A DNA stretch of 64,000 bases from Methylogaea oryzae (GTDB taxonomy: Bacteria > Pseudomonadota > Gammaproteobacteria > Methylococcales > Methylococcaceae): assembly GCF_019669985.1 (NCBI RefSeq), contig NZ_AP019782.1:2226001-2290000 (forward strand), read 5' to 3'. The translations under genes and the position numbers were made by a program. A model generated the notes under the pieces. It was not told the origin of the DNA, did not search any database, and saw nothing but the letters and a program-made list of their open reading frames with translations. Below are positions 11,901-17,486 of this stretch, piece after piece (position 1 is the stretch's first letter; each line of letters starts with the position of its first letter).

Positions 11901-12110
11901 GCCCGGCGTTTTGCGCTCGGGGTGATGGAGACGGCCGGCATCCCAGCGCTCGGCGGGAATGGGCCGGACGGCGCAACCGCCGGACGCCAGCAATTCCCAT
12001 AGCGCCTCGACGCTTTGGGCGCCGGGAAGCCGGCACGCCATGCCGACAACGGCGATCGAAGCACCGCACTCATCCAGCGAAAACCGTCTCGCCACACTTC
12101 CACAATCCAT
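2985..12110 (-). CDS. hybrid trans-AT PKS/NRPS megasynthase: KS-(AT-like)-ACP-ER-KS-ACP-Cy-A-PCP
   Basis: 3041 residues. Rough domains: KS1 18-440 (VDSACASS, HGTGTALGDP, VKTNLGH); AT-like region 455-905 in which the GHSxGE serine motif reads SAFGEA near 606, so it is probably inactive, ending LPLYPFVRQSYW; ACP1 935-1010 (GIGSL); ER 1030-1340 (HAATGGLGQAA NADPH motif); KS2 1363-1790 (VDLACSSS, but HGVGIRGGD replaces HGTGT); ACP2 1860-1930 (LGLSSI); Cy-like condensation domain 1950-2390 (NLLVMDVLS where DxxxxDxxS is usual; VVGNFT; VVFTSMLG); A domain 2405-2890 (FTSGSTGEPKG, SFDLSVWDIFG, LSGDWI, catalytic Lys in TDNEKVD); PCP 2915-2990 (GADSL). By-eye pocket code is about DLWNMSLI, near the known cysteine code DLYNLSLI. 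Expected role: extend the chain, reduce it, then add cysteine and possibly cyclise it to a thiazoline. Coupled to the next gene by TAATG. Confidence 0.95.
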   Translation of the reverse strand: MDCGSVARRFSLDECGASIAVVGMACRLPGAQSVEALWELLASGGCAVRPIPAERWDAGRLHHPERKTPGRTVNRRAGLIDAIDGFDAGFFGISAREARAMDPQQRLLLEEAWHALEDAGIPPESLRGAKVGVYAAAMANDYQQHAASPFRVPDAYSAIGVYAALLANRLSAFFGWRGESVTVDSACASSLAALHQARLALLTGAVDYCVVAAANALLSPWKAVSFSQAGMLSEDGLCKTFADGADGYVPGEGAVVLVLRRCGDALAAGDRIHGLLLGTALNHMGPTSGITAPSVEAEAEVVRAALAQAGVDAARLSYVECHGTGTALGDPIEVEALARVLSGEGRQEPLLLGSVKTNLGHLEAAAGLAGVAKVMLMLRHGQVPPTVNLAQDNPLIDFAALPCRPARRLVPWESRPRIAGVSAFGFGGAGGHAVFAEPPAPKAVAAPPPSGQPVALALSAAADGALRALALQLAERLEQPDAPDLSSLGRALALGRASLGRRLLVVAHDRLEAAAALRRSDLPIRAKPDTAPALAIRLSPSAGGAAWRALRAELPGLERIAAALERKLRAAGFDAADPAVAEFVHGRALLALLQDCGLQPGLLSAFGEARPAALAAADALDDVAAARLARYGLAEAGSLRRPTVAYRDGDSGLELAPLRPSPAALQSLLAGAEAVGPLLALGQRLWRGNYTFRAHCEEWSDLLGASPGERLQGQPSGLDLALAVAASLWSTCARWSLRPPGEALRWPAWPLAGLVADGLLERRLALEVFAQTRPAADLASCLARAARSPERGRHPWLEQQRAYLPELEGLESPLAGRPAAPGGETADLVLAIGAGDEAPPAVGRLLRFDPAAGVAGLERVLAELWHAGLDVRRWALGQTRPHLDLPLYPFVRQSYWLPRLPEDTAPRLWETGQALGREQPAEGSGEAPIERSPAPPEPTGSRDWLALLRQCVADTLEVEAGEVDLHKSLESQGIGSLISMDLVARIELSTGLRIGLEMVDELGSVAALAERLAKEAGDGGTVPQAAQAVAPALSEGAAVRRGVRIGSPGLLDTLGVAEQALPEPGQGQVRVRVRAAGINFRDLMIALDALPEARGEPLGLEFCGEIEALGAGVSGLAPGDRVFGIAAGALAGRVNAEAALVAPAPRGLDDAAAGALPVAYLTALRCLEQLETLAPGQTVLIHAATGGLGQAALRLAQRAGARVFATAGSREKRAWLESQGVALAMDSRGLDFSSQVLAATGGRGVDLVLNSLAGAAVDHGLDCVAEGGVFVEVGKTDIRDAQEIARRRPGIRYRVYDLVGEFRRQPDMIGEALRALARRIDAGELAPLPVETFPLEQARQAFQHMARARHRGKIVLLAEEAIMGPDVAAAASSAGCVLASGEDLPLAVVGLSGRFPGADDCEALWALLEAGRCAIGEVPAGRWSRREIDGFAGDLPDPARLMRGGFLADGESFDHAFFGFSPREARATDPRQRLLLEETWLALHDAGLPWQGCGDSLRDAGIGVFVAADAGDYGFKRALGGAPGDQLALAGNLPSSLAARLAHVFDCAGPAFTVDLACSSSLGALWAAQQALLRGDCRCAVVAAVSLHSTPLLAAQLGAADLLSAGGRCLPFTLAADGLVPAEACVALVLKPLARARADGDSVHGVIRGVAVGHEGLGRGFTLPGAENLARLQAATLARAGLTAGQIDLVSAHGVGIRGGDAAEIAALAQTFGGLDQPLPLTTLKPRLGHTLAAAGLCAVVHAILQMRRNRLLPVGLDGQSWTPEWGAAPFYAPDKAVPWPVRGDGQPRRALVHTFALNGGHGAAVVEAAPADSARVAPLAPPAHSLRRRRFWLEEAEAADEAGQTLAPREAKVGAASPNTAPSAPEPRFQEALGNDCLEGLREELGQLLQEPPASLDLEATPVVLGLSSILAIELQHRLQRRFGVTLGLDDILGATRLAELAPRLAGGSGPSPEAPMAADDAPFEPFPLTDIQAAYWSGRQPGVPLGGVDCQVYWEFECARPWPAAALEASWNRLVELHPMLRAVVDGDGRQKVLNEVPRYRIEALDLTDCPPKSAEQRRRALREAMSGADLDPCAWPLFRLALSFDGRQSRLHLALNLLVMDVLSLYSLLDQLALLCDAPAAPLPAPAIGFRQCVLAMRAAADGDAWRAAERFWAERGPQLPPAPDLPMAKPLAQLGRLSTRRFQARLPAAQWRAIAAAATRHGLSPSVAFLGVFAGTLAHWTATPRFTLNLTTHTRPPIHPDVNRVVGNFTGTVLLDVDVQAGQPLRRLAARIGARLIEHLGHAAYPGVQVLRRRAAAQGWDGGLMPVVFTSMLGYENLRSGGKHSAAPLIGSLSHGATRTPQVTLDAQVQADGEGLLLSWDVAEGVFADGLAEAMFAAWVEAARALDTEAAWEWDIPAQIARREAQARAVSNGDSGPLPEEALFAPFLRQAAAHPERTALIAPDRSLNYGELAGLCADFALRLRAAGARPGELVAVAMEKGWRQVMAAIAVQMAGAAYLPLAPDLPEARFAHLAERGGVRVGLTEAGRRLNWPAGVEVIGVEADVRPSGAAAEPARVAPDSLAYVIFTSGSTGEPKGVMLSHRAALNTCLDINRRFAIGPQDRVLALSALSFDLSVWDIFGLLAAGGALVLPRPESASDPAYLAALVREQQVSVWNSVPMYLELFLAGEPAPPDVASLRIVMLSGDWIALGLAGRLRAVASQARVHSLGGATEAAIWSIHYPIGDAPRPDWSSVPYGRAMDNQTMQVLDANLQPCPDGVAGDLYIGGVGLALGYWRDPERTDAAFVTHPASGERLYRTGDLARWREEGLIEFLGRRDGQVKIDGFRVELGEVEAALRGHPAVREAVAVAPADAQGRRRLAAFCLAEADAAPEPLLEFLRTRLPSYMVPKALRILDALPLTDNEKVDRRALAELAFREPESAAAESSSVDVGELERRLAELWGEILAEGRPVSRLPDVQRNLFELGADSLMAVVAARRISNELGLPCSVTEIFEHATIGRLAGALAGRAAQSVAPAAPAAASPRPSRVDLRSAFRSRL

Positions 12111-12302
12111 TGATGTCGACTTGGTATGAAATAGAATCTCAGGCAGGTATTACGCCAGGAAACGCCGGAGTTAGCCAGCCCCGAGTTTGCTTCGGCCCCG
12201 TCCGCCGAATTCTTACGCCGGGCAAGCGGAATTACAAGACGCCCCATAAAAACCGCGGCGCTTATCCTCCGCCGGCCATTGGCATATTCCTTTCGATAGC
12301 CA

Positions 12303-12311
12303 TGCTATGTT
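12303..12311 (+). promoter_or_regulatory. possible extended -10 promoter ahead of the small-protein pair
   Basis: The 286-base gap between the divergent megasynthase start (12110) and the gene at 12397 must hold promoters for both directions. TGCTATGTT here looks like an extended -10 element (TGn plus a 4/6 match to TATAAT). A TTGGCA at 12279-12284 is the only -35-like hexamer nearby and is spaced rather far. I see no convincing sigma-70 pair for the megasynthase direction. Confidence 0.25.
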
Positions 12312-12396
12312 AGATTGTCAAGTGTGCGATTGGCTGAGCACGATCTCCAGGCGGTAGAACCACCAGCGCGGCAAACGAAACGAGGACCCAAATATC

Positions 12397-12717
12397 ATGG
12401 AACCCATTCAAATCGACGGCATCGTCAAATCCATCACCTTCCTGAAAGCCGGCGCCGACGGGCGTTACGAGTGCGAACGCCTCACCGAAAGCGGCTCGCG
12501 GAAAAAGCAGTCGAAGGTGCTGAAGCCCATGGAGCGCTTGGTCAGAAAGCTGGTGAAAAGCGAACTGGCGGCCGCGCAAACCTATCTCGAAAGGCACGAG
12601 CAGTCGAACCGGCGCAAATCCAACGGCTGGTTGAAAAATATGGGAAAAAACCTCAAGCAGGCCGCCAAGTCCGCCCGCAAAAGCGCAAAGCCGCCCAAGT
12701 TGACTGTAGTCCGGTAA
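12397..12717 (+). CDS. small basic protein, DUF6312-like (function unknown)
   Basis: 106 residues, strongly basic in the second half, no signal peptide or membrane segment. The ATG at 12397 has an AGGA ribosome site about ten bases upstream. Visible pattern: a short beta-like N-terminus ending GADGRYE, then SRKKQ, a helical stretch, SNRRKSNGWLKN and a lysine-rich tail. From memory this resembles the DUF6312 family; that assignment is unverified. It is followed after 37 bases by another small protein, so the two are probably one operon. A larger protein at 26336-26989 shares the same opening motif and a similar tail, which suggests a paralogue. The basic tail could bind nucleic acid or an acidic partner, but nothing here shows a function. 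Confidence 0.75.
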   Translation: MEPIQIDGIVKSITFLKAGADGRYECERLTESGSRKKQSKVLKPMERLVRKLVKSELAAAQTYLERHEQSNRRKSNGWLKNMGKNLKQAAKSARKSAKPPKLTVVR

Positions 12718-12754
12718 CAACGCCCCTTCACAGCAAAGACAAGGAATAGCAACC

Positions 12755-13003
12755 ATGGCCACCAATTCCCCCGAATCCGCCCCGCAAGCCGGCGACGCAA
12801 CCGCTTCCGACCTGATCATATTGGACATCGGCAAACGCGACGCCGACGCGGTGAAAAAGCTCCGCAAAGGCAAAGGCAAACTGCTGAACAAGGTCAACAA
12901 CGCGGTAGAACAACTGCGCGACGCGGGCAAGATCGAAAAAAACGCCCAAGTGGTCTTGATCGTCGTCCGTGAAAAGAACAGCGGCCTGTTCGACAGCGAC
13001 TGA
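12755..13003 (+). CDS. small charged protein, possibly DUF6200-like (function unknown)
   Basis: 82 residues. The ATG at 12755 sits eight bases after a good AAGGAA ribosome site. A low-complexity N-terminus is followed by DLIILDIGKR, a lysine-rich helix (KKLRKGKGKLLNK) and a hydrophobic strand (VVLIVVREK). From memory this resembles small proteins annotated DUF6200 that occur beside DUF6312 proteins; treat the name as tentative. No catalytic motif, signal peptide or membrane span. It is the second gene of a two-gene unit that converges on the acyltransferase genes, with a perfect hairpin in the 75-base gap. Confidence 0.72.
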   Translation: MATNSPESAPQAGDATASDLIILDIGKRDADAVKKLRKGKGKLLNKVNNAVEQLRDAGKIEKNAQVVLIVVREKNSGLFDSD

Positions 13004-13062
13004 TATCCCGCTTCCAGCTCCGCTACGGTGGCCCTAGCTTCCCGGCCACTCGTCGCGGAGCC

Positions 13063-13094
13063 CGCCCGCTGCCGCGGATCACGGGCAGCGGGCG
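13063..13094. terminator. perfect 11-bp inverted repeat between convergent genes
   Basis: CGCCCGCTGCC (13063-13073) pairs exactly with GGCAGCGGGCG (13084-13094) around a 10-base loop. It lies between the plus-strand small-protein gene ending at 13003 and the minus-strand acyltransferase gene, whose stop codon (13079-13081) is inside the hairpin. There is no T-run on either side, so it may act as a bidirectional terminator only with Rho or as an mRNA 3'-end stabiliser. Confidence 0.55.
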
Positions 13095-13954
13095 CCGTTC
13101 GGCGGCGCGGAATGCGCCTTGATTTCCTCCACCATACGCATCAGCAGCGGCCGAGGACCCAGCTCCTCGAACACCGGATCGTCTTCCTGCAACAGATACT
13201 GGATGCTTTCGGTCCAGCGCACGCCATGATCGAGTTGTTGCACCAGATTGTTGGCGATTTCCCCATCCCGGTAAGGCAACGCGGAAAAATTCGCGATGAC
13301 CGGAACCATCAGCGGCGCGAACGAAAAATCCGCGATAAACGCCGAAAAAGCGCTTTTCATATCGGCCATATAGCGCGAATGGAAGGCGGTGCGCACGTTG
13401 AGCGGCACGGCCCGCGCGCCGCGGCTCTCGAAAATCTCCCCCAAACGCCGTAAATCCGCTTCGGGGCCGGACAATACCGTTTGCGAAGGCGTGTTCAGAT
13501 TGGCGGCATCGACGCTGTCGATACCGGCCTCCACGAACACCGCGGCGATTTCGTCCCGGCTAAGCCCGATGACGGCCAACATTCCGCCCCCCTGCAAGGC
13601 GGCCATCAATTGACCGCGCTTTTGCACCAAGCGCAAGCCGTCGCCGAAACTGAACGCCTCGGCGATCAGCAAGGCGTTGTATTCGCCGAGGCTGTGCCCG
13701 GCGGCGAAATCCGGCGCCTGGCCCAAGGCGTCGCGCCGCCGGTAATAGGACAAGGCGCTCACGGTATACAGGGCCGGCTGGGTATAGGCGGTATTCGACA
13801 GCTGATCGTCGGGATCTTCCAAGCACAGACGGCGCAGCGAATAACCGAGAATGTCCTCTGCCTCCGCCACCACCTGAGGGTAGGCGTCGAACAAGTCCGC
13901 CCCCATGCCCCGCATTTGCGCGCCTTGTCCCGGCGCCAAAAAAATCAGCGTCAT
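13079..13954 (-). CDS. free-standing malonyl-type acyltransferase (trans AT)
   Basis: 291 residues, FabD-like fold. N-terminal FLAPGQGAQ, nucleophile Ser88 in GHSLGEYNAL, and AFHSRYM, the region where malonyl-specific ATs usually carry xAFH. It should load malonyl units from malonyl-CoA onto the ACPs of the AT-less modules in the megasynthases just downstream on the same strand. The ATG overlaps the stop of the upstream AT-like gene (ATGA at 13951-13954), so the two are translationally coupled. The discrete AT is what identifies the synthase as trans-AT. Confidence 0.93.
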   Translation of the reverse strand: MTLIFLAPGQGAQMRGMGADLFDAYPQVVAEAEDILGYSLRRLCLEDPDDQLSNTAYTQPALYTVSALSYYRRRDALGQAPDFAAGHSLGEYNALLIAEAFSFGDGLRLVQKRGQLMAALQGGGMLAVIGLSRDEIAAVFVEAGIDSVDAANLNTPSQTVLSGPEADLRRLGEIFESRGARAVPLNVRTAFHSRYMADMKSAFSAFIADFSFAPLMVPVIANFSALPYRDGEIANNLVQQLDHGVRWTESIQYLLQEDDPVFEELGPRPLLMRMVEEIKAHSAPPNGARCP

Positions 13955-14910
13955 CGCCGTTCCTCCATTTTCAAAGTACGTTCCAATTGCGCCACGGTTT
14001 CGAGATTGCGGCCGAAGCGATTCATCGCGGTCAATACGGGAACCGTATCGCCGAGGGTCTGCCGCACGAAAGAAGCCAGCGTTCCGGTCGGACTGCAATC
14101 GACAAAAACCCGCGGCTCCGCCGCCCATAAGTTGATGACGAGGTCGCGGAAGCGCAGCAGCCCCCGCGCCACCCGCCAAAAATGACCGGCGTCGTAGCGG
14201 CGCACCCTTGCCGCCAGCAGGCTGGAGTACACCGGCCAGGCCGGCTCGCGGAATTGGATCTGGCCGGCATGGTCGGCATAACCGGCTTCCGCCGCGTCCA
14301 GCAGCGAGCCGTGGAATCCGTAGCGCACCGGCAAGCGCGCCCAATTCACGCCGTGACGGGTCAGCTCTCCGGCCAAGGCGTCGAGATTCACCAAGGGCGC
14401 GGTGACGACGAAATGCTGCGGGGAGTTGATGCAAGCGATCTCGCCCAAGCGGCTGAGTTCGGGATTCTCCAGCATCAGGGCGGGGCTGCCGAGTACGGCC
14501 ACCATCGCCGCCGGCGGCGCCCGCCGCGCGACGTGGCGCGCCTGCGCTCGCAGCAAGCCGATCGCCTGTTCCAACCCCAAGGCGCCGGACACCACTGCCG
14601 CGGTCGCTTCGCCCAGGCTGTAGCCCGCCAGCGCATCGGGCCGGATGCCGCGCGCCAACAGGGACTGGGCCATGGCATACCCCTGGGCAAGCAATACGAG
14701 GTTGGTTTCTTCCAGGTCGTCGTAACCGTCGCTGTCGGCCATGGGGCTGCCGAACACGCTGTCCGCCAGGGAGCGGCCGCGGACATCGCCGGCGATGTCC
14801 GCGCAACGGTCGAAGGCCGCCCGATACGCCGCATCGTTGGCGTAGAGTTCCGCCCCCATCTGGTAATATTGGGCGCCTTGGCCGGAAAAAAGAAAAATGA
14901 CAGGCGACAC
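13951..14910 (-). CDS. second free-standing AT-like protein, candidate acyl hydrolase
   Basis: 319 residues from a GTG at 14910 preceded by GGAGAG. FLFSGQGAQ marks the AT fold and Ser98 is present, but in GYSLGE rather than GHSLGE, and the specificity region reads GFHGS instead of AFHS. In trans-AT clusters one of two free ATs is often an acyl hydrolase that clears stalled chains (PedC type) or an AT with a non-malonyl substrate; these departures fit either. Its product is coupled to the true malonyl AT by ATGA. Its first 14 bases overlap the opposite-strand start of the phosphopantetheinyl transferase, so both must be expressed from promoters lying inside each other's reading frames. Confidence 0.88.
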   Translation of the reverse strand: MSPVIFLFSGQGAQYYQMGAELYANDAAYRAAFDRCADIAGDVRGRSLADSVFGSPMADSDGYDDLEETNLVLLAQGYAMAQSLLARGIRPDALAGYSLGEATAAVVSGALGLEQAIGLLRAQARHVARRAPPAAMVAVLGSPALMLENPELSRLGEIACINSPQHFVVTAPLVNLDALAGELTRHGVNWARLPVRYGFHGSLLDAAEAGYADHAGQIQFREPAWPVYSSLLAARVRRYDAGHFWRVARGLLRFRDLVINLWAAEPRVFVDCSPTGTLASFVRQTLGDTVPVLTAMNRFGRNLETVAQLERTLKMEERR

Positions 14911-15679
14911 AAATCTCTCCGTCGATAAAAGCAGCCAGCCGGCTCCGCCGGTGTTGCGTGTCGTACTGCGCACGATGGCTCACGACGGAGCGGGCGGCCA
15001 TGCGGCCACGCCCCTGCTGAGCGAAGCCGAACGACAGCGCGCCGCCCGCTTCGCCTTCGAGCGGGACCGCTGGTCCTATACCGCGGCGCACAGCCTGTTG
15101 CGCGCCATGCTGGCCGAATACCACGGCCTGCCGCCGCTGGCCTGGCAGTTTCGCCACAACAGCCACGGCCGCCCGGAAGTCGATCCCGCCCTAGCGCCGG
15201 CGGCCGCGCCGCGCTTCAACATCAGCCATACCCACGGCATGGCCGCCTGCGCGCTAACCGCCGGCCCCGTGCCCGAAGGCGTGGAAATCGGGGTGGATGC
15301 GGAGTGCCTGAACCGCTCGCAGGCGTCACGCTCGCTGGCGAACCGTTTTTTTTCGAGCCGCGAAGCGCGGTGGCTGGACAGCCAGCCGCCCTCGCGCGTC
15401 GACAGCGAGTTTCTCCGCCTATGGACGCTCAAGGAAGCCGTCGCCAAAGCCGCCGGCTTGGGTTTTGGGCTGGATTTCCAGGCGTTTCATTGTACCATCG
15501 ATCCCCTGTCGGTTTGCTTCGACGCCCCCGACTGGGGGCCCTCCGACGCATGGGAATTGAACAACTGGTTCGTCGAACCTTGCCATTGGGTTTCCCTGGC
15601 CGTGCGCCGCCCGCCGGGAACCCGGCTAAAAATCCACCTCCAGCATCTATCCTCCGCCGATTTCCCCAGCCCCGCATAA
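14897..15679 (+). CDS. Sfp-type 4'-phosphopantetheinyl transferase
   Basis: About 260 residues. Converts apo ACP and PCP domains to holo form using CoA, needed by every carrier protein in this locus. Motifs: EAERQRAARF near the N-terminus, ISHTHGM, EIGVDAE (Mg-binding Asp near 132), and RLWTLKEAVAKAAG (WxxKEA near 176), the classic order of the Sfp family. The start is uncertain: ATG 14897 overlaps the divergent AT-like gene by 14 bases and has only a purine-rich, not canonical, ribosome site, while a GTG near 14951 would still keep the fold. It heads a plus-strand run (PPTase, UbiB-like kinase, PfaD, two P450s) with very short gaps. Confidence 0.92.
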   Translation: MTGDTNLSVDKSSQPAPPVLRVVLRTMAHDGAGGHAATPLLSEAERQRAARFAFERDRWSYTAAHSLLRAMLAEYHGLPPLAWQFRHNSHGRPEVDPALAPAAAPRFNISHTHGMAACALTAGPVPEGVEIGVDAECLNRSQASRSLANRFFSSREARWLDSQPPSRVDSEFLRLWTLKEAVAKAAGLGFGLDFQAFHCTIDPLSVCFDAPDWGPSDAWELNNWFVEPCHWVSLAVRRPPGTRLKIHLQHLSSADFPSPA

Positions 15680-15682
15680 CCC

Positions 15683-17479
15683 ATGAAACAGGAATTCACA
15701 CGGCTGAAAGAGCCGAAAAGGAAATTGCTCAATCCAGAGTATATCCCCACCCAATTGATTCCCAGCCGGGAACGCACGCCGGTGCGGGTACTGGAACTGA
15801 AAGCGCACCGGCGGCTGGGCGGCCCCACCGTCATATACCGTTTTATCAAGTTCGGCTTGTGGCTGCTCATGCAAAAACTGCTCGGCCGCCGGGACGCTCG
15901 AAAAACGGCCGTCGAAGCCCGTTTGTTGTTTCAGGGATTGGGAGGATTGTGGGTCAAGCTGGGCCAGCTATTGTCGCTGCGCACCGACGTGCTTTCCGAT
16001 GAAATGTGCGAAGAACTGTCCCACCTGCTCTATGCCAACGTCGGCTTCCCCAGCCATATCGTCAGGCAAGCCATAGAACAAGAACTGGGCCGACCCATCG
16101 ACGAGATTTTCGCCTCTTTCGAGGACACGCCCCTGGCCGCCGCCTCCATCGCCCAGGTGCACCGGGCGGTGTTGCGCAAGGAGCGCCTGCCGGTGGTGGT
16201 GAAACTGTTGCGGCCCAATGTGATCCACGCCTTCCGCCGCGACATGGGAATACTGCGCGCCATCGCCTCCGTCGCCAACGCCTTGCTGCCCATCCGTCAT
16301 TTGCGGCTGCAGGAAGGGCTCAACGAACTCGACTCCATGGTGGAGGAAGAACTCAATTACGCCTACGAAGTATCCAATAGCCGCCAATTGCGCAAAGTAT
16401 TGCGGCGCCACAACGTTTATGTCCCCTATATATTCCGACAATACTGCACGGAAAAAGTATTGGTCATGGAGGAAATCGCCGGGGTTTTGATGAGCGACGC
16501 CATCGCCGTGCAGGCACGAGATCCGGAGCGCTTCGCCGATTGGTGCGAAGAAAATTCGATCGAACCCAAGCGGGTGGCCATGCATTTGTTTTTGTCGCAT
16601 ATGCGGCAATTGCTGGAGGATAATATTTTCCACGGCGATATGCACCCCGGCAATATTCTATTACTCCGCGACAACCGCTACGCCTTGATCGACTTCGGCA
16701 CCATCGGCTCCCTGGACCCCGGTTTTCTCCAAACCTATCTCGGCTTTATGCGCGCGATTTCCCGGCGCGAATACGACAAGGCCGCCGATTTGTCTCTGCA
16801 CTTGTGCGCCGAAATCCCCTCCACCGACATCGGCAAGATCCGCGCCGAATTGATCAACGCGTTCAAGCTTTGGCAATCCCGGAGCAAATTGAGCAGCCAC
16901 GCCTACGGCAACCGTTCCCTGGCCGATTCGAGCAAAGTAATCGGCGAGGTTTTCGCCAAGCACCGCCTGCAAATCAACTGGGCCGCCTTGCGCATGGGCC
17001 GCACCATGGGCACGCTGGACACCTCCCTGGCTTATTTCTATCCGCAAATGAGCCACTCCCGCATGTTGTCCCGCTACCTGCGCAAATCCAGCCGGCGGCG
17101 CAAAAAGCACGCGCTGGAAAACATGCGGGAAGGCCTGGGCCGCTTCGTCGAAACGGCCAACGATTACCGGGTATTGCTGGAACCCATCGCGCAACGCGCC
17201 GTCATCAGCTACAAACAAAAACTCAACAAGTTCAGCATGATCGCCGCCACGGTCATGCGTTTCTTCAATATCGCCCTGCTGTCGTCCATCGCCTTGGGCG
17301 GTTACGCGTTCATACACCAGCATTATTTCGACATGAGCCATATGCCGGGGGCCGACTTGATCGACGACATTCCCCACATAGAGAAAGAATGGTTCTTGCT
17401 GGCGCTGCTCGGACTGGCCATGCTGTTCGCGACCTTCAAGCGCATCATCACCATCGTCAGTTCGGCGTATTTGCGGTAA
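15683..17479 (+). CDS. AarF/UbiB/ABC1-family atypical kinase
   Basis: 598 residues. Family signatures in order: KLGQLLSLR near 92, AAASIAQVH near 153, invariant Lys in VVVKLLRP near 173, GDMHPGNILL near 318, and IDFG near 335. Two hydrophobic segments close the protein (about 525-550 and 570-590), matching UbiB membrane anchoring. UbiB proteins are ATP-dependent factors tied to ubiquinone and other isoprenoid lipid handling. The ATG is only three bases after the PPTase stop and the PfaD gene begins seven bases after its end, so it is locked into the biosynthetic operon rather than into a ubi cluster. Its role there is unknown; lipid or product extraction from the membrane is a guess. Confidence 0.93.
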   Translation: MKQEFTRLKEPKRKLLNPEYIPTQLIPSRERTPVRVLELKAHRRLGGPTVIYRFIKFGLWLLMQKLLGRRDARKTAVEARLLFQGLGGLWVKLGQLLSLRTDVLSDEMCEELSHLLYANVGFPSHIVRQAIEQELGRPIDEIFASFEDTPLAAASIAQVHRAVLRKERLPVVVKLLRPNVIHAFRRDMGILRAIASVANALLPIRHLRLQEGLNELDSMVEEELNYAYEVSNSRQLRKVLRRHNVYVPYIFRQYCTEKVLVMEEIAGVLMSDAIAVQARDPERFADWCEENSIEPKRVAMHLFLSHMRQLLEDNIFHGDMHPGNILLLRDNRYALIDFGTIGSLDPGFLQTYLGFMRAISRREYDKAADLSLHLCAEIPSTDIGKIRAELINAFKLWQSRSKLSSHAYGNRSLADSSKVIGEVFAKHRLQINWAALRMGRTMGTLDTSLAYFYPQMSHSRMLSRYLRKSSRRRKKHALENMREGLGRFVETANDYRVLLEPIAQRAVISYKQKLNKFSMIAATVMRFFNIALLSSIALGGYAFIHQHYFDMSHMPGADLIDDIPHIEKEWFLLALLGLAMLFATFKRIITIVSSAYLR

Positions 17480-17486
17480 GCCGCCC

